From the NCBI GenBank assembly GCA_024516155.1, contig JAJJXM010000027.1:366001-430000 (forward strand): 64,000 nucleotides of DNA, written 5' to 3'. The notes under the pieces were generated by a model, which did not search any database, had not been told where the DNA came from, and was given only the letters and a program-made list of their open reading frames with translations. Of the stretch, positions 33,712-44,761 are shown piece after piece; the first letter of the stretch is position 1; the number at the start of each line of letters is the position of its first letter. Source of the stretch: Pyronema omphalodes (Eukaryota; Ascomycota; Pezizomycetes; Pezizales; Pyronemataceae). The position numbers and the translations under genes were made by a program.

Positions 33712-35057
33712 TTACTCGTCATCTAGAATTGAACTTGCTAGGGGACCGAAAAATGGTACTTCGCATCTGATGGGCACATATGAGGTTAGCCATGTTCGAT
33801 GACTCGTAGAGGGTGTCGCATGTCGCATGCTCGTCTCCGGTTAAAGAGAGCTCCGAGGCTTGATCTCATAAGCCAGCCCTATAGCATAAAGACAATCTCA
33901 TGACATAAGAGCTCTCTGCCAAGGGCTTTTCGGAGGCCTCTGAAGGCCACCACAGGCTCCCAGAGGCCATTCAAGACAGCCTCATCACCCAACGGAGGGC
34001 AACTCCGAAACACAAAAAATGCAAAGCAAATCACGAGATCTAAGGAAGAAACATACCTATCCAACGTATCCGCATCCTGGTACGCCTTCATACTCAAATA
34101 ACCAATCAAGCCCAAATCCACAAACAACAAGGTATAACTCAAAAACGCCGAGAAGGAAAGAATCAAATGCAAAACGACTAAGCAGGAAAACAGTAAACTT
34201 GATTGCCAGGCATGAAATCTGGAGTGATCAGTTAGCGGTTGAACGAAGCAAGGTTTCAAGAGCCGAGTGGGAGTACAGAGGGGATATGAGGGAAGAAAGA
34301 AATCCGAATAGGGAAGCTCAAAGCTGAAAGCTCAAACTTCAGTAAACCAAAGCTCCAAGCTCCAAGCTCCAAACTCAAGACCCAAGCGAAGCTCAATAAC
34401 ACCAAAGATAGGCAATACGGGCAAGGGGTAATTGAAGCTCTAAGAAATCCATGAAATCTAGCAAACATACCGGACATAATCGCTCTTATGTTCAGTGATT
34501 AGAAGTAGAACACCGGCCGCTGGTGGTAAAAGGACATAAGCCATTACAGCTTCCCAATCTAGTCTGTTTTGTGTAACGTCAGCACTCTGTCTTACAACCA
34601 CAACTGATGGTAGCTCTTCAAGCTTTCCAAGCTCACGTGAGGTTCTTTGCTGCTGCGCATAAAGCTTCATTTGGACTTTACGAAGCCAATAAAGCTACCC
34701 GCACAGCTCTAGCAACCGCAAAGAACCCAGGCAAGGCAAAGCCAGGTTCAGCAAGTAGATATCTCCATCCGACTCCAACGAAGCTCACAAAGCCCATTCA
34801 ACCATTCCCATAAAAAAAAACACATCAAAAACATACCTAATCGGCAAACTAGTCTCAAACTGATTAACAGTATCTCTGCCACCGGTCATGGGCCACCCAC
34901 CACCAGGCTGATGAGTCGGCAGAAGCGGCGGCGGCGGGGGACTATTCGGTAACGGACTGTAGCTTGACCCATGCATTGGAGGTGATAGTGGCCGGTGCAG
35001 GTTGAGGCTTCGTCTTGTGCTGTCTGGTGACTCGGATTGGTAGGGTGCGAAATCCAT
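33712..35057 (-). CDS. Small UPF0132/DUF4870-type multi-spanning membrane protein
   Basis: Exons are 35057-34837, 34563-34471, 34218-34057 and 33766-33712, giving 176 residues (218 if the in-frame ATG at 35183 is used). After a Pro/Ser-rich cytosolic part comes the conserved core: ETSLPIRLDWEAVMAYVLLP with the first hydrophobic helix, then EHKSDYVRFHAWQSSLLFS, a second helix, a third helix, and MKAYQDADTLDRCEVPFFG ending LASSILDDE. I recognise this as the fungal UPF0132 (DUF4870/Tic20-like) family, whose function is unknown. The short final exon is easily missed. Reading straight through its donor instead adds about 60 unrelated residues. I prefer the start at 35057, because the longer N-terminus is encoded by a G-tract (35067-35084) and other low-complexity DNA. 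Intron 2 holds AAGCTCCAAGCTCC repeats. Confidence 0.8.
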
Positions 35058-36683
35058 TGCTGCTGAGGGGGGGGGGGGGGGGGGGTTCTGCTTGCGGGAG
35101 AGTGGGGGGGAGGGGGGGCTGCGGAGGGGTTGCTGAAGCGGGTCGAAGAAGTTGCTAGGGCGGGACGAAGGGGGTTGCTGCAAAGGTACTGCGAAGGATG
35201 CTGGCTGCTACGGAGGGGAGCGTATGGCGTATGGTAGAGCTGCTGAGTTGCTGAGCTGCGAAGTTACGGAGTTACGGTGGTCCAGTTGTGTAGTAGTGTA
35301 TGCCAGACAGGCAGCTTGGTAGGTTAGTTTGTATGTTGTAAGTAGCTACTCCGTCCTCGTCCTCGTCTTCGTCGCTGCTGTTGCTGCTATTATTTCCACA
35401 GTCTAGTTTCGAGAAAGCTCCGTTACGCGTTTACGGTGTTGCTGCAGGTGGGTGGGTGGATGTTATGAAGACGATGTGAAGCGGTGATGATGTGATGTGA
35501 TGTGATGGGGTGGGGGGGTTGATGGGCTTTAGTGGTTACTGGTTAGTTGGTTTGAACTTTGGGCAATATGCTTGGTGCTTGGTGCTTAGTGCTTGGAGGC
35601 TATGTATGAGGCTATAGTGCAGCTGGCGCCTGGGGGAGGAACAGAGGGTGCAACGAGTAGTTATGATGTGCAGCGGCCAGCCAGCTGCAGGGCGCGACTT
35701 GTGTAGCACTGTAGCACTGTAACACTGTACGCACATAGCCAAGACCCAAGTTTTCCAACGGTTGTTCAGTCTGGAGTCTGGAGTCTGGGGTTATTTTTTA
35801 TTCAATTAAATTAAATTATTTACCCGGTAGTTTTTCTTGATCTTTATTCATTTCTCATATAAAGCACCATATTTCCAGTCTATCTAATCTTTGCACAAGA
35901 TCTTTTAAATTTTCCACAGCAAACAGAGCAACGGACAGGAAATAGTAGAATAAGATAAAATAAGATAAAATAGAAGAGGTGTGGGGTATTGTGGTTTCCT
36001 GTAATGTAATGTAATGTAATGTGATATTTTTTTTTTTTAATTTCCAAGTCCCGTGATTCGATATAGAGACCACGTGGGCACGTGGTGGATGTGATAAAGA
36101 GTAACGAGTGACGAGTGACGAGTTAAATTAGCACATGGTACATACGAGATTCAAAAATCAAGATTTGCTTCAGGAATTTTTTCTAAAGGAATTTAATTTA
36201 AAATTCAGTGCAAGCAGCGAGCACGTGGTCCATGGTCAATAGAGAGTTTTCATAACACAACACAACACAGCACCAGTCACCAGTTTCAGTACGCATAATG
36301 CACAATACACCACAAAATTTCAGAGTTCCTTCAACATCCTTCAGTTTCCCTCACTAGCACCATGGTCCATAACAGAAAAAAAAAAAAAAAAAAACAAAAA
36401 GAGCAAAGTTTGCCTTAACTTTTTGCAAAAAAAGAAAGCCAAAAAAAAAAGATAAAAAATAAAATATTCGAACATAACTTTAAAAAGCCCCATTACGCCT
36501 AAATCCAAAACCCACGCCCACTATCCAAACCATCCTTCTATCCAATCTTCAATCTTCAATCCTCATAACCCTTCCGTAACCCTTCCGGCTTGTGCTATCT
36601 CTTCTGATCTTCTGGTATCCAAGCTCCCTTACATCATGTCCATACAATACGCCGAAACAATAACCTCCAATAGAACGCCCGCC
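35058..36683. other. Spacer between ETF-QO and the UPF0132 gene
   Basis: Contains a G-tract near 35068, short direct repeats (GATGTGATGTGATG near 35487, TGCTTGGTGCTTAGTGCTTGG near 35570), TAAGATAAAATAAGATAAAA (35950), GTAATGTAATGTAATG (36001), GACGAGTGACGAGT (36105) and A-tracts (36376-36393). No gene was recognised. Confidence 0.55.
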
Positions 36684-38670
36684 TTATGTCTGGAAGTACT
36701 TAGGACCCTCACCTCCCTGGGGAGTAGTCCAGTTAATATCCTGTGACGGTGCCTATAAAAATATCATTAGTAAGAGATCATTCCCTCGAAAAAGAAAGCT
36801 GATTGTTATAACCAACCTTGATATCACAAGTCTTGCAATGAATGCAGTTCTGTGCATTAATCTGGAACCTCACACCAGCCTTCTTTGTATCATCCTCAAT
36901 ATATTCATAGACTCCCGCAGGACAGAATCTGTTCTCAACACCCTTAAACCTAGGCCACTCCTTCTCTGCGTGAGCATCCCAATCCTTCACCTTCAAGTGA
37001 ACCGGCTGGTCTTCTTCGTGGTTAGTTCCCGTTCGGCTGACGCTGGTCAAAATATCGAACGACAAAACACCATCTGGCTTGGGGTATTCAATTTTCTTGC
37101 ACTGGTCGGCAGTCTTAGTTGCCTCATGGTCCATCTTGGGGTGTTTCAAAGTCCAAGGAGCACGACCCTTCAAGACATATGCCTCTAATCCAGAGTACAA
37201 GATACCTCCGAAAAGCTTAAGAGGGGAATGGAAGGAAGGTCTCATGTTTCTGACCTCCTTCAACTCCTTCCAGATGCTGCTGTCCTTCAAGGACTTCTCG
37301 TAGTTGTAGAGCATGACAACTCCCTTGTCCTTGGCATCGTTCAAGGCGGCGAAGGTGCTCTCGGCTGCCAACATTCCCGACTTCATGGAGGTGTGGATAC
37401 CCTTGATCTTGGGGACGTTGAGGAAACCGGCGGTGTCTCCAATGAGGGCTCCTCCGGGGAAGACGAGCTTGGGGATGGATTGGAATCCTCCCTCATTCAA
37501 GGCGCGTGCTCCGTATGAGATGCATTTTCCACCCTCGAGGACAGAGGAGAAGAAGGGGTGGTGCTTCATGCGCTGGAATTCTTGGTAGGGGGAGAGGTAG
37601 GGGTTCGGGTAGTCCTGGGGAAATTGTTAGCGGGTGCTCAATGTATCCAATTTTGCCAACATCGCCGGAATATCAAGGGAACTTACAAGACCAACGACGA
37701 GACCCAAAGAGACCTTGTTCTCGCCAAAGTGGTACATCCAAGATCCTCCGTAGGTATCGGTAGGTAGCGGCCATCCCAAGGTGTGAGAAACCTGACCCTT
37801 GACAAAGTTCTCCGGCTTAATCTCCCACACCTCCTTGATTCCAAGTCCATAAGTCTGGGGCTGGGAGTTGGATCTAAGGTCAAACTTCTTGATCAACTGC
37901 TTGGTCAAGCTTCCGTGACATCCCTCCGCAAACAAGGTAACACGAGCATGGAACTCCATTCCGCGCTCAAAGCTAGGCTTGGGGGTTCCATCTCTTGCAA
38001 CACCCAAATCGTTGGTAGCAACTCCCTTGACAGCCTTAGTGCCAGGTTCGTAGAGAACCTCCGAGGCAGCGAATCCGGGGTAAATCTCAACACCAAGCTC
38101 CTCTGCTCTCTCTGCAAGCCACTTGACTAATTCGTTCAAAGAAATAATGTAGTTTCCATGATTCTGCATCTGAGGAGGTCCAGGAATAGGGATAGCGCTT
38201 CCCTTAGTCAAGAACCTCATCTTATCACTCGTAACCTCCGTAATATTCTCGAACCTATCCGGGTTCTCAGGATCATTCCAGTTCGGGATAAGTTCATTTA
38301 GTGCCGTTGGCTCTATCACAGCTCCAGAAACAATGTGTGCTCCCATATCTCCTGCCTTCTCTAGTAGCACTACTCTGAAATCTTCGTTTCCGGCTTCGTT
38401 GGCGAGCTGCTTAAGCTTGATGGCTGCTGAGAGACCAGAGGGTCCTCCTCCTACGATAACAACGTCGACTTCATCGCTCTCACGTTCTCCCTGGAGAAGG
38501 GACATGTTGGGACGGCGGGCGGAGGCATGGAGAGATCGTAGGTTGGTAGGAACGGTTTTACTGGCGGGGGTGAGTTTTGAGTGCCATAACCTCGCGGGGC
38601 CGCTGGGACGGATTAAAAGGGAGGGTCTAGTTGCGCGTAACAAAAGTGGGGGGATCCGACGTGTAGCCAT
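36684..38670 (-). CDS. CIR2: Electron transfer flavoprotein-ubiquinone oxidoreductase (ETF-QO)
   Basis: ETF-QO is an inner mitochondrial membrane enzyme that passes electrons from ETF to ubiquinone using FAD and a 4Fe-4S cluster. Exons 38670-37687, 37614-36817 and 36752-36684 join in phase 0 throughout to 616 residues, the family's normal length. The first ~50 residues are Arg/Ser/Leu-rich, a plausible mitochondrial presequence. The FAD-binding motif VDVVIVGGGPSGLSAAIKL is at about 67-85. Later landmarks are GAHIVSGAVIEP, LFAEGCHGSLTKQLI, TLGWPLPTDTYGGSWMYH and GDTAGFLNVPKIKGIHTSMK. The cluster ligands are visible near the C-terminus: FCPAGVYEY, then NCIHCKTCDIK, with the last exon supplying APSQDINWTTPQGG. 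Both introns are short. It lies within the 15.5-kb segment between the inverted-repeat arms. Confidence 0.96.
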
Positions 38671-40647
38671 AGTTGCTGACTTTGTTGTAACGTCGTCGTT
38701 TTTATGCTGTCAGTTTTCGTTGATATTGGTGGATTCTGAATGACATTGAAAAGAAGGGAGAGGAGTAGAAGAAAGACCTTTAATCAACTAGCGGCATGAA
38801 CAAGGTGACTTCGCACTTCGCTCAAACTAACAATGATTCAGCGGTAGTGGAAGGTAGTGTAAAAACTAGCGGGCCTAAGAACTTCACCGTTAAACTGCTT
38901 ACGGCCAGCGGAGGAAGTCAAATTGAGGCCTGTTCTAAGCTGGGGAAGGACCCGACGGCTTTCGTGAGCGTGGCTATCCGTCGGCGGTCGCTGTCGCTGA
39001 ATGATGGTCCCCCGCTACCCCACTCCTAGCGCCGAGGAAGGACATCAGAAGCCAATGGTTACCGTTGCTTAGATACAAGAGCTACCAGAGACATCAAGCC
39101 TCAAGCCTCAAGCCGGGCCATGTTCAAGTTCTATCTAGAAGCATAAATTCGCTTGCGCAATTTCTAATAAACGTTTTTTTTTCTTGAACAAAATTTCAAG
39201 ATTGCAAAGAATAAACCTCAGCTTCTAACCCCCTCTTCCAAGATTTAAATCTGCATCTAGGATTCAGTTCAGCATTGAGATCTCCCGGGAAATATACAAA
39301 AATAAAAACACCACATAATCCATCGGCTTCCCGAGTAATAGCCGACTTTCCGATGTCCAAGATGGCTGGGGTTTATGTATAGTGTATGTATCCTACAGCA
39401 GCATGTCAGATCTCGGTATCTGATCATGCAGCGAGCGTTGAGGAGGAAGGTATCCATAACCGTAAACTCCACCAATAACGACGTTGTTGTTGTTAGTAGT
39501 TACAACACCATACATCGGACATGGTATATAGCGGGGAGGTTCGAGGACACACGAGGCACGAGGCACGAGGCATGAGGCACTATTACCTTTACCTATCCCA
39601 ATTAACCTTCCTTCACAATCCAGATTACAAAGCTGGACAACAGCATCAAAAAAAAAAGATGTCAAAGCACAAACTTCCAACCTCATAATTTATAATCTCG
39701 TGCTCGTATATGTACACATCTCAAACCAGATCTAAAATCGAATAAGATAAGTGTTATGCCATACACATTAAGCCAATTCTCTCTCAATAAGGAGGTTCGA
39801 ACCAGGCTCTATTTGCCGTTACATCCAGCGATAACGCTTAATAATTATAGTTGGAGCTTGGATATTTTTCCCTTCTCATGAATCATATCTAAGCATATTT
39901 TCTCCAACGTTCGATTAATCATTCGTCTATGCTATGTCGGATGTCCGATTTACAGCTGTGTACCTCTATGACTGTCCATCACCGAAGCGCTGAGCGAATC
40001 TTATCTAACCCTCATTTTCAATTTTTTCAATTTTTTGCACCGTAAATCCTTCTTCATCTTCATCCTTCCCCTTCTCCTTATAACTCTTCCTCCCCAAGAG
40101 TCGCGTGCGCAGAAGTAGCGGGCATGGTGAACACTGAACACTGGACGCTGAACACCCTTCTGGAACTCGGCATGGCATAGGAACTATTTTACGGTTATGG
40201 ACCTTGTTGGCGTCTGGCGTTGCAACGGTGCTGTGCGAGAAGCGATAGTGTGAGCGCCGAGAAGCACTCACAACACCATACTCACTATGGTCACCATACA
40301 ACACCATACACGGTGCACACCTTGGTGGCGGACTCGCGGAGTGATCCCGTGACTGTGTGACTTGTGTGGGGGATTTTGGTTTAGTTTGTCTATGGTGATT
40401 GTAAAGCTGATCAGTCGATAGATGAACGATTGACTATATGTAGAAGGGAATGCTCCAAGATTGGGTTCGTATGTAAGCATGGTAAAATAATGCAATAAGT
40501 AGGGTTGAATTATAGGCATAGATTAAAAAAAAAAAAGAGGATGAAATAAGCATAATTATGCCTAAAAAGGTGAAATTTCGCTTCGTGGATAGCATAAGCA
40601 TAAGCATGTAACGAGTGATATCACAAGCATGCAGCTTGTTAGTTAGC
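38671..40647. other. Spacer upstream of ETF-QO
   Basis: ETF-QO promoter side followed by AT-rich DNA. It includes a small GCACGAGGCACGAGGCATGAG repeat (39554-39576) and CACCATA repeats (40274-40312). The 77-codon plus-strand frame at 38796 shows no domain. No other gene was found. Confidence 0.5.
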
Positions 40648-42398
40648 ATGTAGACATAGGTTTGATTGATTGATTGATTGATTCTTAAACGTTCCCAACC
40701 GTAAGGTTATGACGTGGTCTGTGTTTATATACATCTTTAGGCCCCGGTCTGTAATCCCGGAGGCCTACTGGGAAAAGCCCCAGAGCATTCTTCATTGTTT
40801 GGGGCCACAGCACCCTGGTGTTCTCCATGCTGATTTTCTGTCGCGTCAATATAGTCTAGAGCCCTGTACGCTCAATTATTATTCCGCCTAGTCATTCACC
40901 TCATTCCTCTTCCCTTCCCTTCACATCTAAATCCTTTTTTTTTTTTCTTTTTTCTTTTCTTGGGCCTTATACTACTGCCGGGCTACTTCTTCCCCTTCTC
41001 TCCTCCTCCGTCCCTCCGCCTGCTCGGGCCTTCTTTTTGAGCCTTCGCGCTGCCCCTCCTTGCCTCTCTCTTCGGGCTCTTGTCGTCGGTGTGATTAGTT
41101 GAAGGTGGTCATTGCCTAAGACAATCTGGACATTAATTCCTCCACTTTTGACAACCTCTGCCCAGGTTTTCTTTGTGGGAGTAGTCGTTGGTTTGGGTTG
41201 GTAGGTGCTCTTTCCCCTCCTACCAGTCTTTGTTGTTGGGGTATTGTCGTTATTTGGAGCTGCCTTCTGGTTGCTTGTCTGTTCACTTCTCTTCTTCCTC
41301 CGCATTGTCTTGCCTTCCACTATCTTCCAACCTTCGCCTTCGGCAGGGGCAGTGCTAGGGACGTCCGGTAGAGGTGTGGCCTGAGGAGATACTTGAGGAA
41401 GAGAGTTGGGTAATGTTTCGGTTGGGGTTATGGCAGGTGAACATGGGGGATACTTGATCTTTAGAGCATCAAGTTTGTCCTGGGCAGTGGTGATTGCATG
41501 TATCGAGTGCATCAAGCTATGCTCTGGTGATGCATTGCGTCGTTGTTTATGGGTCATTAGTCGTTGGGTTGTGTCAGATGTTGGTTCGATGTCTTGATGG
41601 CCGGAGCGTCGCTTTCTCTTAGTGTTCGGGTTGAGAACAGCATCCAAGACATCTTGGATATCATTGTGTACGATGGACAGTTGCGTTGTCATCTCCTCCA
41701 TTGAGGCAGAGGGGGCCATGATCTCCGGGGAGGGAGGGGCTGACTTTGCTGTGTGCTCGTCGAATTTCTGTGTGAGGGCGTCCACGGCAACTTTGAGGGC
41801 TGCCGTTTCTGCTCTGGAGGCCTCATTCGCCTGGCGCAGTATAGTGTTCTCAGACAACACTGCCTCCATCTGCTTCAGGGTACCTTCTAACATATTGTTG
41901 AAGTGCTCGAGGTGTGCATTGGTACATTCATCCATCCGGGCAATTGTATCACGGATTTCTTTTGTTGTCTCCGAGGTTCTATGGATATAATTCACCATTT
42001 CTTTTGTCGTGTCACCCCATAGGAAAGCTGTTTTTGCCAGGGTCGCATTCGTTGCCTGAAGAACCTGCAAGAGTGACAATTCATCATCGTCATCTCCATT
42101 GTTGCTTCCATCAAGAGTAGGATTGGTCTCATCGAGAGGAAGGTCTCCAAGTGCGTGAAAGGCGTTGCCTGACTGTTTCAGTCGTGCGGCGTTATTCGAG
42201 CGGTGTTTCCGTGGCATTTCGCTTGGTCAGGAACGCCAAGAGGAAGGGTAACTCTGGTTTCACGATAGAAATCGACGAAATCTACGTGAATCTCTCTGGA
42301 ACTTCACAGAGGTACGCAGCCGAGTGCTGAGAGTCCGAATCCAATGGAAAAATCGGTGGTTTTGGTGCTCTTTCTGCAGAACGTATGTAGACATAGGT
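40648..42398 (-). mobile_element. Short non-LTR-type retroelement with 14-bp target-site duplication
   Basis: The 14-bp string ATGTAGACATAGGT occurs at 40648-40661 and again at 42385-42398, in direct orientation. Between them lies a 1723-bp unit read from the minus strand. It has a ~167-nt leader, one long ORF (42217-40967), ~300 nt of 3' sequence beginning with an A/G-rich stretch just after the stop, and a terminal (TCAA)n-like simple-repeat tail of about five units abutting the left duplication. A one-sided simple-repeat tail plus target duplication is the hallmark of target-primed reverse transcription. There are no long terminal repeats or terminal inverted repeats. No reverse-transcriptase or endonuclease frame is present, so it would be non-autonomous or an internally deleted LINE. 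Confidence 0.6.
40967..42217 (-). CDS. Gag-like / orphan coiled-coil basic protein inside the retroelement
   Basis: A single-exon 416-residue frame starts MPRKHRSNNAARLKQSGNAF. Residues about 40-60 are acidic. Residues about 65-200 have heptad-like Ala/Leu/Glu spacing suggesting a coiled coil. A Thr/Pro/Lys-rich hinge follows. The last ~90 residues hold KKTWAEVVKSGGINVQIVLG followed by a strongly basic Arg/Lys/Gly tail. A W-A-x-V-like motif before a basic region resembles gag (ORF1) proteins of fungal LINEs, but I see no zinc knuckle (CCHC) and no reverse transcriptase. It could instead be a lineage-specific host gene. The flanking duplication and tail favour the mobile-element reading. Confidence 0.5.
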   Translation of the reverse strand: MPRKHRSNNAARLKQSGNAFHALGDLPLDETNPTLDGSNNGDDDDELSLLQVLQATNATLAKTAFLWGDTTKEMVNYIHRTSETTKEIRDTIARMDECTNAHLEHFNNMLEGTLKQMEAVLSENTILRQANEASRAETAALKVAVDALTQKFDEHTAKSAPPSPEIMAPSASMEEMTTQLSIVHNDIQDVLDAVLNPNTKRKRRSGHQDIEPTSDTTQRLMTHKQRRNASPEHSLMHSIHAITTAQDKLDALKIKYPPCSPAITPTETLPNSLPQVSPQATPLPDVPSTAPAEGEGWKIVEGKTMRRKKRSEQTSNQKAAPNNDNTPTTKTGRRGKSTYQPKPTTTPTKKTWAEVVKSGGINVQIVLGNDHLQLITPTTRARRERQGGAARRLKKKARAGGGTEEERRGRSSPAVV

Positions 42399-43169
42399 AT
42401 GAGGTACCTACAACCTAGTGCGTAATGATATGTATCTTTAAAGGTTTCAACTAATAGCTAATATTCATCAGTCAATAGTCAATAATAAATACCTATCCAG
42501 TAGCAATTACTTTGAATATCCAAAGCAGGACCAAATTTTATTTAATTACCCATTAATATGATTACCTAACCCCCCCCCCCCCCCATTCTTAGTTTACATT
42601 TCAACCCCTCATTCCAGACCCCGGATGATTTTTTGAACTTTTTATATTTACTTTTACATTTTAATCATAAACCGCTGAAGGTCTTTAAGGCCCATACAGG
42701 AAATAGAACAACCCAAGCCCTGTCCTCCTCGATACCGAAGCCCCCTAATCTCGAAGCGCATAAAAGGCGAAGAAAACCATAGCAGTGTACTGAAGCCGTG
42801 GGACCGATTTTTGCAGGACGTAAGTTACATGGCTGAATGATCTAGTAGTAGTAGATGGTCATGACTTTGGGCTCTGGACATTGGACTTAAGGCATAAGGC
42901 ATAAGGCATAAGTTAGTGTCGTGGGTTTATGTAATGACTTTCCGAGGCAAGCCGCAAAAGGCTGTTGATGCGTTATGTCAAGTTTCCACAGTTTTAATCC
43001 AGTGATAGAATATCAAATGTAAGTAATATCCGGAATCGATGTGTATGGCATATGCTATCCAATCTTCATATTCGTCTTGTAGCTTGCAACTTAATGGCAA
43101 TAGCCAGGCTCCAGACTCCAGGCTCCAGCAGCTTCATCGGTGTATTAAACAGACCACGCTGCCTTGAAC
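42399..43169. other. Spacer between the retroelement and the right inverted-repeat arm
   Basis: AT-rich with a C-tract near 42571-42584 and a small AAGGCATAAGGCATAAGGCAT repeat at 42890. No gene was found. Confidence 0.5.
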
Positions 43170-43303
43170 GACCCGACGTAAAAAACGCCCACTCCTCCTT
43201 AAAATAGGATAGTTAATCCTATTTCAAAAAGAAGCGAGCCATGAAAAATAATCAAACACAAAACACAAAACATGAAACGTAAAACATAAACCAAAACTCT
43301 TAA

Positions 43304-43430
43304 GGCTTTACCCAGCATCTTCATCTGGGCTTCTCCCAAGTTCCCGACTGCAGCGGGGATACTCCTTTCTCCTCCGGAGTGTATGTAAAAGAAGACGTCA
43401 CGACGGACCCTAGAAAAGAAGAAAAGTTAG
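43304..43430 (-). repeat. Palindromic exon-like block, copy R1
   Basis: On the minus strand it begins with CTAAC, the pyrimidine tract and TTTCTAG, and ends at CTGGGTAAAG. The first stem pairs ACTCC with GGAGT around a longer loop, and the second is CCCGCTGCAGTCGGG. It corresponds in position to L3 but resembles L2 in sequence. Confidence 0.8.
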
Positions 43431-43795
43431 CCAATGAACTGGAAGAGAAAAGAGAACGAAAAATAAAGAACGAAGAAAACGAAAGTTAAAGAAAGAAAGA
43501 AACGAAAAACAAAAAGAGAAAGAGAAAGAGAAAGAAAGAAGAAAACGACAAATGAAGAAAGAAGAAAACGAAACATAAAAAAAGAAGAAGACGAAACATG
43601 AAAAGACAAAAGAAAACCAAACACAAAAACAAAAAGAGAAAGAGAAAAAGAAGAACGACGAGATAATTACTTGAAAAACATTACTAGAACAACAAGACAT
43701 TACTAAAACAACCAAATTGCTAAAAAACCAACGAACAAGAAACTACTAAAAGAAACACTAAGAGTCAAAACACAAAACAAAAGCCAAAATTCTTC

Positions 43796-43923
43796 AGGCT
43801 TTAACCAGCATATTCATCTGGGCTTCTCCCAAGTTCCCGACTGCAGCGGGGATACTCCTTTCTCCTCCGGAGTGTATATAAAAGAAGACGTCACGACGGA
43901 CCCTAGAAAAGAAGAAAAGTTAG
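43796..43923 (-). repeat. Palindromic exon-like block, copy R2
   Basis: Very similar to R1, including the long first loop and the CTGCAG-centred second stem. Its terminal site is CTGGTTAAAG, without a GT donor. It is separated from R1 by ~365 bp of AAGAAAACGAAA-type sequence. Confidence 0.8.
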
Positions 43924-44180
43924 CCTGTGAACTAAAGACGAAAGAAAACGGAAACTAAAAAGAGAAAGAAGAAAACGAAAACATAAAAGAGACAAAAAGA
44001 TAAAAAGACAAAAAGACAAAAGAAAACGCAAAACAAAAAGAGAAAGAGAAAGAAGAGAAAAAAGAAAAGAGTACTGCGAGAATCACCAAAAGAACAAGAA
44101 ATTACTAAGACAACGAACAATAAATTGCCAAAGGAGATACTAAGAGTAAAAACACAAAAAACATAAACTATTAGTCTTCG

Positions 44181-44302
44181 GGCTTTAACCAGCATATTCA
44201 TCTGGGCTTCTCCCAAGTTCCCGACTACAGCGGGGATACTCCTTGAGGAGTGTATTCAAAAGAAGACGTCACGACGGACCCTAGAAAAGAAGAAAAGTTA
44301 GC
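44181..44302 (-). repeat. Palindromic exon-like block, copy R3
   Basis: The first stem is ACTCC-tcaa-GGAGT and the second CCCGCTGTAGTCGGG. It ends CTGGTTAAAG. Flanks are the usual A/G-rich simple sequence. Confidence 0.8.
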
Positions 44303-44643
44303 CTGTGTACTGAGATTAAAGAAAACAAAAATAAAAAGAGAAAGAAGAAAACGGAAGATAAAGAAAGAAGAGAACGAAAAAAAAAAAAAAAAGAAGAAGA
44401 CGAAAAATGAAGAAAGAAGAAAACGAAAACATAAAAAGACTGAAGAAAACAAAAAACGAAAAGAGAAAGAAAGAAGAGAAAGAAGAAAAGAGTACTGCGA
44501 GAATCACCAAAAGAACGAGACTTTACTAAAAGAATAAGAAATCACCAGAACGAGAAGAAAATTGTTAAAAAAAAAAAACGAACAAGAAACTACTAAAATA
44601 AATACTAAAAGTAAAAACACAAAACATAACCAAAAATTGTTCA

Positions 44644-44761
44644 GGCTTTAACCAGCATATTCATCTGGGCTTCTCCCAAGTTCCCGACTATATCGGGGAT
44701 CCTCCTCTCGGAGTGTATGCAAAAGATGTCACAACGGACCCTAGAAAAGAAGAAAAGTTAG
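44644..44761 (-). repeat. Palindromic exon-like block, copy R4
   Basis: The copy closest to NOT1, equivalent to L1. Both share the TTGTGACATC variant and a second stem ending in TAGTCGGG. The first stem has a G change (ACTCC-gaga-GGAGG). It ends CTGGTTAAAG. Confidence 0.8.

Noticed and set aside
33879..34056. Continuation of the UPF0132-type protein through its third donor site
   Set aside because: The extra ~60 residues do not resemble the family, whereas splicing to 33766 gives the conserved C-terminus.
40740..40870. Reverse-transcriptase remnant downstream of the gag-like ORF
   Set aside because: No frame in this ~300-nt 3' region shows RT motifs such as YADD, and it is too short to hold a domain.
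43410..44540. Lys/Glu-rich or Phe/Ser-rich open frames in the right arm (and left-arm equivalents)
   Set aside because: They are translations of AAGAAAACGAAA/TTTTCGTTTTC simple sequence and are not conserved in frame between arms.
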